A stretch of 64,000 nucleotides of DNA, taken from positions 2,770,377-2,834,376 of the forward strand of contig NC_091883.1 of assembly GCF_019399895.1 (NCBI RefSeq), given 5' to 3'. Origin of the DNA: Cardiocondyla obscurior. Its lineage: Eukaryota; Arthropoda; Insecta; Hymenoptera; Formicidae. The notes beneath the pieces were generated by a model. It had not been told where the DNA came from and did not search any database. It saw only the letters and a program-made list of their open reading frames with translations. The translations under genes and the position numbers were made by a program. Shown piece by piece: positions 25,301 through 37,300 of the stretch (its first letter is position 1; each line of letters starts with the position of its first letter).

Positions 25301-28300
25301 GCGAGAAAGGCCTTGTTCAGAAACACTCGATTTAACGATATTGTTGGACGTAATGAAAAGGAGCTTGTCGCGTCTCTTTATCTCTCACGCGTGCAGGCAC
25401 ACATCCGCGCATCTCATCACTTCGGATCAACCCTACCTATCTACTTCATTCGTTCTCCAGTATATCCTTTCCTTTCGCGAAACACTCTGCCGTGCTCCGA
25501 CGGATTCGATGTTCGGTAATTGTCGCCCGTGTAAGGCCGGGCTCTCGAAATCCTCATTGAATAAGCATCGCACGCGACTGGCTATCTTGCAACCGATACT
25601 CAAAGCGCCGCTTCTGTATCAAAATTGCATTGTCAATCCGCGGATACTCGCGGGTCTTCTTAGATTGAGGGAAAAGTTACGGCTCACGGCCGGGCGTGAG
25701 ATCCTTAACGAATGCAATTTTACGAGAGCACCCGGCCGCTTTACAATAACGCGCTGTAATAAAATGGAACGCGGAGTAATTATTTATAGCGATTTATCGG
25801 CGCTAAACGTAACGGCCTATCAGCGCGTTGCACAACGCTGCCTTATTCTCTACAGCCTCCTATCTATACTTGCCTTAAGTTTTCAGCTGTGATCTGTGAT
25901 CGAGCGCAGAATCAAGACACATGCGGAGAGCCGGATCTTCGTGTCTATTAACATATTTGCGTATATCACTGTTTAAACTCGCGTTTTAATATTTTTTTTT
26001 TTTTTAAGATGTATTATTTTTCCTCAGTAACTTAGCAGCTTAGCTAATTCTGTTTTGTTCTTTTTTTTTTCAGGATTAAAGTGCTATTGCGATATATGTC
26101 CGGACGCCAATTACACCTGCGAAACCGACGGCTATTGTTTCGCCAGCACGAGTCTGAAAAACAACGTCGTTACGCATGCCCGGAGGTAAGATATTTGCAC
26201 GTGGATTTTATTGATGAGTATATGCGATTTACACACGAAGCTCTCTTTATCGACTCGCCTCTCGATCGCCAGATTAGATTCGCTGTGTTAATCGAACAGC
26301 GCACTTGATCGAGAGGCGAGCTCTTCCAGAATCTTGTAAATTATATAATTCACTTTCCCCCGGTCAGGCTTTATTATTTAATTCGCCAGTTCTCGGTGTA
26401 TCAATTAAATCGATATCAATTAGAATACACATCGCAGAATATACCCCGGATTTATTGATTATTAACGAGATGATTTATTACGTACGATCAATAAAGCGCA
26501 TAAAAAAAACTTGAGTCTGTCTCGGGGAAGAAAATAATAACTAAAAAAAAAAAAAGGTTTGACGCAAGCATAATGACGTTCATAATTAATTGGACAGTTA
26601 TTATGGCGTCCGAATCGATGTTCGTTAACGAGCGATCAATGATATTAATATCAATACGAATTTCCTAAGGGTTCTCAACAAAATCGAGATCCGGTTACGT
26701 TATCATCTCCGCGCTTATTTATCTGCAATATTAATCATACGAACGGGCAGTTCATAAATCGTTGGACATTCCAACTTAACCCAATTAATTAAATCCAAAA
26801 CTTGCGATATGATTTACTTAGGTAATTTAATTGTCGCAAAGAGGAAAAATTGTCTTGTTAAGAGTTGAACCTTATCGCAAACCTATTTATAAGCGTTTTC
26901 CTCCCACGATACGTTATAAACGTTCCCAACCACGTGCCCGCGAGGCTTCGGTGCGTTTAACGGTGCCAGGGTCCGCTGATCGTCCGCGAGAAACGCCGCG
27001 TGATACGCATTCGGGCGCAACGGCCGGATGGGTTTCGCTTCGATATTGCGATCGATGCCCCCGTGGCTTCCACGAACGGAACGTTTAGCCGGTTTTCCAG
27101 CTCACGTTCTCGCTCCCTTCCCTCCCCCTCCCCCTCCCTCCCGGGGAGGGGGGGAGGAAGGGGGGCCCGTGATTAGCGCCCTTTTCGGCGGAAACGAATT
27201 ATTGTTGTGCGGCCGGTCGTCGCGTTGGTAACGGGCGCTGCCTGAACGGGATGCGTGGCGGGACACTTCAGGTTCGACCGCCCTGGGCCATGGAAATTCT
27301 GGCCGCGATCGATCGTCAGGGGGCAAACCTCGAGGCGAAATTTGATGTTACTTCCCTCCTAACGCGGTATCGATTTCGAATACATTGAGAAAGTTTCTCG
27401 CGCGCAAGCGTGGGGGTAGCCATACGCGAATTTCAATTCCAATCTGAGCGAAGAGATGAGGCCGGGGGGTGGAGGGAGGGGAGGGCCTCACTGTTCTTAA
27501 CCGATGGTTTCGCTTCTTAAACGCTTTCGTAACGCGGCCGTGAATTGCTGGTAACGAAATTTACACCGCGATACGCAAGCCGCCGGCATTCGGTCTCGGA
27601 CGGAAACGAGCTTAACGTCAAGAGTGAGTTTTATATTCGCATTGCCGTCTGATATCACCGTGGGGGCCAGCTTTATGGGCATTTTTATGATCGGCAATAA
27701 AGTAACAAGCGCGTCTATTTAAATTCACAATAGCTTCGGGAAAAGCTCGCGAGTATCCCTCCCGCCTATGATTGAAGAGGTCGAGGGGTTGAAAAGATAG
27801 CGGAATTACGTATATGCGAAATATATTGCTAACTTGACCTCCGAGTTTGTAAAGATCGACATTTTCTTTATCACGGAACGATGCTCGGCGATAGATACAT
27901 CGCGTCATAAAACAAGAAAATTTAATGTTGAACAATATATTGCATTATCAGAGTCATATAGTTGGAGTGCACGTTATAAAGATATAAAATTATCATCCGA
28001 CGCCGTTTTTATTAATCTGACGATAAAAATTAATATATATATTTTTTTTAAATTTTATTTTACGTACTGTTATATAAAATATATAAATATTAAATGCATC
28101 TTATTTAGTCTGGAGGAACTTTCGGGGGTCCTCCTCCGTCGTTCTTGGTTCTTTATTTAATTCTATGAATGCAAACTTAATCCGCGATCCGCGACGCGGC
28201 TGAGTTCATTAATTTAGCTTTTAATAATCGCCGGCGTAACGATCACGGGGTGGTATATATCCCGATTTGAAAACGGTGCATTCTTAAAGTCGAACGAGAT

Positions 28301-31300
28301 CGACCGAGACAGCTCGGCCAATGCGAACGATGCTGAGGTCGCAGACGTGCGGACGGCTCCTAAATGCTTAATGCGCCAGACGGATAATTCGGATAATTCG
28401 GCCGGAGATCGCATTGAAAATAGCGCGACCGAGATTACTTGATCCGGCCGTAGTGTGAAAGCAGCGCGAGGCGATTTTATATGCGATCGTATGAATGCAA
28501 AATACATCTACGTGTCGCGGCGTCGCGGACTCGAACTCGTGCTCGTACGAGCTGAGAATTTAGATCACGTCGGTCCACAGGTATTACAGTAAATTAAAAT
28601 CGAAGGGGAGGGGGTGTTGCAGATGCTTATTCTTTTTATTTTAATTTATTTTAATTTAATTTAATTGAATTGAATTGAATTTAATTTAATTTTTTCCCCT
28701 AAATGAATGAAACGGTGCTCGAAGTACTTACACGATATGTTACATCAAAATTACAATCGCGCGGACTAATAATTGTGTTATGTATAACGTAAAATTAATT
28801 GATAAAAATAATATGTGTGCCGCGAAACAGGCTTTGCATTAGAGTTTTGGAATAATAGTTTTATTCCACGAGCTTTTCCGATTAAAACGTAGAATTGTGA
28901 TGTTGTGAAAGGTGCCTCGATCGAAGCAACTGGCTGCCGCCGGAAGCACCCCGTTTCTGCAACAGCAAGCCGAGCATCTATCTCTCGCGGATCTGCTGCG
29001 ATAAAGAGCTCTGCAACCTGAATTTATACCCAGTTTTATTATCTCCCAACTCGTCCGAATTGTCTTCAGGTATTCCACAAAGGATACGCGATCGATGAGG
29101 ATTTTCATTTTATCTGTGTGCATAACGTTCTTCATAACATAACATTGCAAATTAACCCAACGAGTATTCGAGTGACTAGCATGATTTTTAAAATAACAAG
29201 AATAAAGGAAGCAGCGTTTCCGAACGTACGTAATCGCAGTTAGACACCGAGAGACTTTTCTTTTCTTTTTTTTTTACAGTTGGGAAAATTTAGAAGAATA
29301 AATAACGCGGTGTTATTTTAGATTTGCTAGGATATGCGCTGTTAAAGAAACAAGAAAAAAAAAAAAGATACATGTAAATTACCAGCTATTACATGTGATT
29401 TTCCTTCACAGCGTGGCGCACGCATTAGTCCCGTCGACGGAGGCTCGTCTCGCGGAATCAATTACCACGCGATTGAACTCAAATCAGCAAGTACTTGCGT
29501 CAGTGCGATATCTACGGACGGCCGAGACCGTCCGAGATATATTTCGTTTTTCTCGGCAATTTGCGTACGACTTGCGATGATCGAATCGCGCGGCGCGTGT
29601 TGTGGCTCACCTTGACGCGCGTGTCGCGACGACCGGCGCGATTTGCATTTATTGCGAATAAAGTTCCGTGATGTAGAATAGTCAAAGTTTGAGAGATTCT
29701 CAACTAACACTTCGTTGCATCGTAGTGTCTACCGTTTGCCTTAACCCAGATTTTCTTTTGCTGTGCCGAGTTCGATTTGCTCAGAATGTGCCTGCTTTCG
29801 AGATCGTTTCCGCGGCGATGTGGCGCGTTTCCCCGACGAGACGAGAGAGATCGTTCTTCTCTCTCTCGCCGGGGTTACTGTAGTAGAACAAACCCGATCG
29901 ATAGAAAGACTCCGTGTCGCGAGTCGACGCGGGGTCTCCACGTTACGTGGCGTCGTGCGGCCCGACCGGAGTCGCTGAATTTCAGGAATCACGAAGATAC
30001 GCTACCACTGGCTACCCCCACACATGTCAGGTATCACGAGAGTGTGTTGAGTTGCACGGTGTTGCGGATTTGTTCCACCCCGACTGCCAGCTCCCGCTCT
30101 CGCCATCCTCTCCCCGGTTTTTTTTTTTTTTTTTTTTGTAATTTTTAAATTTTATTTTTAAATATATATATTTTTTTAGCATTTCTCTTTTCGGTTTTGT
30201 TGGAGTTTACTCGGTGATCCCCCGATCTCCCTTGGTCCCTCGACAGCATCCGCATTCGTATCCGCGCGGATTGTGATTCCGAATAACTCGACGTTCTCGA
30301 CTCGCGCGCACACCGACGCGAAACGTTATCATTTTATTCGGATAATCGGATGGGTGTATGTTTATGGTACATATATGCAATTGTCCGATTAGACTTGTTC
30401 GTTAAAACGCAGCCGGCAGTTTTTATTTAAATTATTCTATCGTCACGAAATTTTAAACAAATTTACGAAAAACTATATTCCAGGTAAAAGTTTAAAGATC
30501 CTACGCACATATTTCCACGCAGGGCCTTAGAAAATATTCATAAGAGATTTTAGTCTGCGAACATCTATCTCGTTAATAAATTGTTTAAAGTGTTCGAATT
30601 ACAATTCAAGTAACGACGAAAGCAAGGTTAGAGAGAGCGTAGCCCTAGCAAGCCAAATTCCCTTTTTTTGCTGTGTTACGAAATTGAATTCCCGTTTTGC
30701 ATTCTTGCCTTGAAATCGCACGACGCGAATGTCCCCCTCGCCCCCCCTTTGATTTATCGTGGTTGACGTCTCCTCGACGCGACGTCTCCTCTCCTTTACC
30801 CCGTTTTCTGAAACTGGTGCAAAATCGGCTTGAAGGTGCGTGCTTAAACACCTGCCGCCGTCGCAGCCCGAGCCGCGCATCTTCTGCATGACGAGCGACT
30901 CGCGAAACACGACCTTCGTCATCGAGTGCTGCAACAAAGAGGATTTTTGCAATCGGGATCTCAAACCTCAGCTACACCCTAGCAACAATGAAGGTACAGT
31001 CCAAACCAGGAAGTCACAAAAAAAAAACTCTGCAGGTGGCACGGGCTTTTAGCTACAACACTTCTTTCTTACTGTCTTCTTTCTTTTTTTTCCTGTATTA
31101 ATTTATATTATATATATACTTAAATATGTATATATGTGTCTCTCTCTTTGCAATACGACATGCACAATATATTCTCGCTATTTAGAATTGTATGGTTTTT
31201 TTGTCGTATAGGAAATGCATTTGAGAACAGCACGTTACGCCGTACAATATAGTTGTAGTATAGACGTTCGAATAATATTTTAAATGGTATCCGAACTAAA

Positions 31301-34300
31301 ATTGACAAAAGTGAGAGGGAAACATTGTTTGCGCGACACAAAGAGACTGTTTCCTAGTTCGAAGCTAGTTTGACCTATCCCACGCACCTACTTAAAGCGT
31401 TAAAGGGGCAGGTCTAGTCCCACTAACTTCCGAAATAGTCGAGCTTCTATTCACATTAGTTAAATACTTTTATAATAATTAGGTATGTTTTATTAATTTA
31501 ATTTTTAATTTGGCGCAAATGGTCACAAGTATATTTTTAATTATTAATAAAATTAATTAATATAAATTTTGAATTATCTTAAGCTACTCGGACATTTACT
31601 TGGGAGTTCAAATATATTTCTTTTATTTTATAAATAAGATATTTAATTTAATTGTTTGAAAGAAATTTGGTTTAAAAGGAATGAGGGTTTTCCGACAATT
31701 TTTACGCAAACTACGCTACTTTTTTCTATCATTTGACGAAGCAGAAATTTAAAGCGGGATATTTTTGTGTAGGTAACAAGAATTAGCCAAGCTGCGCGTT
31801 ATTTTTTGGTCGGAATAAAGTATTACGTCATGGTCTCTGCCAGTGTATACATATATTTTTATCTTGCTCGCGTATTATCACTTTGAACTCGTTCTGACAC
31901 GCTTTCTGTGCCGCTCCTTTTGCTGTAATCAGTAAAATATATCAAAATATTGATATTCCAGGTCCAGATTATAATTAATCTACGTCTAAACTTTAACTTT
32001 AATTTACCGATTATTTTACTAAAAGCTTATTAAATAACTGATACAATATCATACATTTTCTGAAATCAAATTAATTCATCGAGATACACAAACTTTCGCG
32101 ATTTTCAATTTAAAAAGAAATAATAATATTTGTTTCTTGGACTTTAATTTGTACAAGTTGCAATAGGAAAATATTTAAAGAAAGATAAAAAAAAAATTTC
32201 AAGGCAGTTCTAGAATTTCAACTCGTCTTCTAAAATAACGAGCGACGATTTTGGCACATTAGTATATAGATTTCTATATTTGTACAAAGTGGTACGCTGC
32301 ACATATAAATTGTGCAAAGAACAGTTGTCTTCGGAAGCGCTATTACATGCTAAACATAGACGCATTTTCGCGACGCACTATTTGCGTGTTCAAGTTATTT
32401 TGCGTCTCGTTACCTCTAACGATGCGCGATGTGCCGAATTATTTTATATCGAATTTTTAAATCGCAAGCGTGCTCGAAAGTTTTTATCTATCGCTACCAA
32501 TAAAACATGCAATTGCATATTTAATTAGACGTTGAAGTAAATTGAACTACTATGTTATCGACATTTACATTTTATGAATATATTACATGCGTTTTTATTA
32601 TCGTGTCCGTGCATGTTTTAGATTATTTAAACGTATTCTTTGCGGATAAACATGTTTAATTACATGTAAAGACTTAAACTAGTTTCAATAAATGCAGCGA
32701 TATTCAAGCAGCAAGGAGTGGTGCAGATAAACGTGATCAATTATCACTTAGAAGTTCATTACTTTTTATTTTATTTTTTTTCTCTCTCTCTCTAGCTTTT
32801 TGTTCGTTCTACCACACGTGTACGTTATTTATCTGCATTAGAAACTGCAAAATTGTCCAAAGATTTCATAAATTTAAAAAACTTACATACCAATTATTGA
32901 GACTGACCAAATAAATAATACTTATGACCAAAAAAAAAGGATATGCCTCAAGTACTTTAAATAAAATACATACTTAACGCGAGATCGCTACTGCGCCTTT
33001 TGATAAAATAATACAAGATAACGATTTCGGATAAGATAGTAGGCTATTTTAATGTTATTGTGACGTTCGAACGTGATGTTTGCCACCTTCGGAGCTTACA
33101 ATCGCTTTGAAGCGAGTTTCTTTTTCTTTATTTATTTATTTTTTTCTTTTTATTCTCTTTTCTTACAAATTGTACGCCGGCAATCCTCCCGAGTGAACTC
33201 GGGGAAGGACCGGCAGCATGTTGTCACAGCTCTCTTCTCTGCATTTTTTTTTTTTTTATTTTCCACGACTATCTCGTAGTAATTTCGACAGCGTGTCCCC
33301 CACGCGCAAAAAGGCTTTTGTAAATATTTTTCTCGCCTCCTGTAGTAACTCTCAGATTCTCTACAAGACTCGTAGTTCTCTGCATTTAACTCTCGCAAGA
33401 ATGTACCTTTTATTATGTTAAGAAACCTTAAAAGTTCGCATGAGCGATTTAATTTGCGTGCAAGAGGATGCGACTGAACGTCGCATTCGCTCAGACTTAT
33501 TTTTCAAGCTATTTTAATTAGCGTATGTTTCGCTGTTTACGTATCATCTCATATCAAGTCTTTTTAACCATCGCAATATAATTTATTAAGAAAATTATTA
33601 AATTGCGAACGTTAAATAGAATTAAAGTGTTATTTTATTTTATCTTTTTTTTTTTTTTTCTCTGCATGTCTTTTAACTTTATGTATTTTAGCATCTTTGT
33701 ACGCTGTTTAATTTTTGTGGAATTTGAAGAATATGTAGATGATATTTCTCCTTCTTTACAAACTAAAATGAAACATTAATATTTATTTTATGAGTTTTAG
33801 CATAGTGTAAGATATTTTTTATTTTTTCTTCAGAGATTTAGTTGCATCGGCGGCTTTTGATCAGCTGGTTATCTGATTAAAATAATTATTAATTATTTTT
33901 TTTCAACTATATTACTTTAAAATTCTGCCACGCGACTTATAAATTAGCTTCAGCTGAAACGCGAGGAAAAAAAAATCGATTAATCACGATCAAGACTAAC
34001 CGATGCAATCAGATCCTAGATATATGCTAATTATATTTTCGCAGCTTATTAAACTTTGCGTTGTAACTCACTGAGCCAATTACAATGCTCTCATTAGTAT
34101 TCTTTTTTTTTTTTCTCTCTCTTTAATTTTCTTAGATACTGTCTCATCAAAGTCTTTACCTCGGCAATTCGATCCGGCATTTTTTTAAGCGCGTTGTCAT
34201 TTTACAGTTTACGACGTCTCGGGTATTTCTACTTTTTTTCGGCGACGTAAGCACCGCAATCTGGTCCGCGGTAGTACTTGTTATGTAAATTATTTTCCCA

Positions 34301-37300
34301 GGTGTTACAATAAGATGAACTTCTTTCCGGATACGGAATACTCTGTCTGGTGCACCACGAACAGTACGCTGCGCGGTCCAGACGACATCGAATTCGTCGT
34401 TGCCTGTTGCGATCATTCCGACTACTGCAATCGCGATCTAAGGCCTTCTTTTCCTACTTACGAGTCCAGAAGTCGATCGTATTCTCGCTTTGCGAACCAC
34501 CTCGGAGGAGGTACAATAAATCGCAGCTAAAATGGCCGCCTTTAAATTCCTCGCCTTCAAGGTTGCTGCGATCGCGAAGTTCGCATTTCTCTGCCGAGCG
34601 ATACCCGCGTAAACGAACTGATCGGCAAGTTTGAAGGATTCATTGGCGAAAATCGCTGAAGACATTGTTTGAGATGAAAAAGAAATTTTAACGACGAGAG
34701 TGGATAGAATTTTTTTTAAATAATTTAATTGGATTTTACTGAACTTTTTGAAGTTAAATGGTTTATCTTGCTTATTTTGCGATGTAATGTTTAATCGAGA
34801 CAAAGCAATTTACGGTTGGGTGCGTTTCCTGTCTCGTTCATCCTGAATGGATCACCCGTCCATGATGTGATGCGAGTGATAGGTTTTGCCTTTGTAATCG
34901 TCGAGTTACAACAAGATGATTCGCACAGATAACTAACAGCGGTCTATTATGCGATTTTATCTGACGTGTAATAAAATTTAATAGATTTATTGGCTCTGGT
35001 ATATTTTAAAGACATAAAGAACAAGTGTGTTCTTAAGATGCATTAATATCGTATCATTATTTTGAGACGTCGCGCGATATTACGATCAATTAAGCAATAG
35101 TTCTCTGTTTGTCTATTAAATATATTTTTTTTTTCGTCTCATGATGATTTGGTAACTTTTGCAAGTGTGATGCCGCATCAATAATTTACGTAATGACTTT
35201 ACTCATTAAAAATTCTTAGGTCATGTGCTCGACGATGCAATGAGGTTACAAGTTCTTCAGAACAAAAGAGAAAAAAAAAAAGAAAAAAAAAATTAAACAA
35301 GCCATTGAATTCTTACGATAAGTACGGCATGAAAAATGTATTGTGTAAAAATTTAATTTTACGTCAATAGCACATTGAAACAATAACGGATTTATATATT
35401 TCAAGAGCTCAGATCTGTTCATTATTTTTCATGGTTTTTTTCTTTCTTTCTTTTTCCACATTGTTTTATTTTAAATTATTTTAACAAAGTCCGCTACGAA
35501 ACAGGAGCCTCGGCTCCACATTGTGTCTGCTCTGTTTCACTGCTTTTACTTTTCTTATTTTGATTAAAAACGTGTGGTCTTGTTCGGCCACGAGTACGTA
35601 TAAATCTGTCATTGTTTCGTGACGCGTTGGATTTTTTTTCGTTTTCGCGGATCGCAAATCGGCGAGAAAATGAATTTTCCGACAAGACAACCTTGTCAAG
35701 GCGAGCATGCGACAGCGATAGAGAAAAGCGGGGTATCGATTATCGATTTTCTACGCTTTTGTGAATTGTCTGGGCACACACTTTTCACACCACTCTCTCT
35801 CTTTCTCTCTCTCTCTCATGTTTCACATTCTCGCGTCATTTATCTTGCTTGCACCGAGCTGACAAGACAAGTAACAGACAGAATGGCTGCCATAGACCGA
35901 CAATTTTATCCCGATCGCGGTTCATCGCAGTTTTTTTTTTCCTGCTTTCGAACATCTTTATATCAAATAAAAATTTATTTTGTTTCTATTACAGAATACT
36001 GTTACTGTTTCGTTACGGAATGCGAATTACGCAATACGCACGTTATCTCCGGAACGTCTAAGTAAATTATGTAAGCGCGTAAAACGTGCATTTTTAATAT
36101 TTTGCTGTTGAATAAAACAATTCGAGCAGAAATTAATTTAAAATTAAATTTAATTAATTTTTTTTCTGTCAATTCTGATATTTTATTGCTTACTATTGCT
36201 TGGAGGAGTTAATTTTTTAATTCTAAATTATGTACGTACTCTTTATTAGATTTTAATATATTTTGACACCATTGAACGTGTTCTTATACATTATTTTTTG
36301 TTTGTATATCTCTTGTTTGTAATAAAGAGGAGATATAGATAACGTACGTTCTGTCTACATTACACGCAGATAAGATAACACAGTTGTGCCTATACATATA
36401 ATATATATGTACGTACCGGTGAATTTTGCAACGTGGAGAAAATTTGATAAAAAAAAAAACCGAGGACATTGTTACATTCGCATATTTTACTTAAGCTACG
36501 AGTTTACTAATTCTGGAACTTGCTAAAAAATTTGTTTAATAATGCATCGGTACATGCATCGACTATTTTTGAAGACCTACGTATTTTAAAGTAAATGTAT
36601 CAATATAATTTAAATATAAAATAAATGCACGCGTACGTTTGTATGTGATAAAAACTTCCATTTAAATAAATTATAATTATTTGAAAGAGAGCAGAGAATA
36701 TTATCTCCTCTTGTAATAAATGTGAAAAAATATCAGAATTACGCTGTTACATACTTTCGGCCGGTTGTAATAAGCAAAAAAGTTAAGTATTACGTGACGA
36801 AACAGAAACTTACGTGGCCTTAATTACTTTTTAAGTGATGCATTTGTACGAACCGCATTTTTTTCCCTTTTTTTTGTTTTGTTTTATAGCAAAGTGCGTC
36901 ACCGTTGGCTGTGATCATTCATCAGTGAATCGTTTCTCGCTGGGTTGCCTGTCATCTCATTGATATCTTCATAGAAATCAATATTCAATTATATCCTTGA
37001 TATGTTTTGTCCACACGTACATCGCTCGTTGATAATCCTGTCAATTTCGTGGCTGTCCACGATGGGTTGTTTGTTTTTATGTGTGTCCATTTTCATCACG
37101 AATCTCTTTTTGCAAAATGTTTACATCCGCAAATGTCACGATACAGTTAAAATAATAATTTCGATTAAAGGAAATTTAATTTTTCAGCAATCAGATAAAG
37201 AGTTATTAATTTTTGTGAATTTATAAAGATGACTTTTAATATCTTGATTAAAAATTGTCGTCAATTTCTTTTTCTTTTCTTTTTTTTTACGTTTTATACT

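Larger units (their letters stand above)
26186..28911 (+). other. babo: babo intron 2
   Basis: Contains the C-tract/G-tract inverted repeat at 27113-27167, other G-rich runs near 27460-27485, a SINE-like fragment at 28510-28580 and a TTTAA/TTGAA repeat at 28638-28694. No coding exon is seen. Confidence 0.75.

Noticed and set aside
36896..36965. Acceptor-like tttatag followed by a Cys-containing reading KCVTVGCDHSS as a fourth babo alternative exon
   Set aside because: The phase needed by babo exon 2 gives a stop after eight codons, there is no CCX4-5CN box, and the Cys-rich frame is in the wrong phase.
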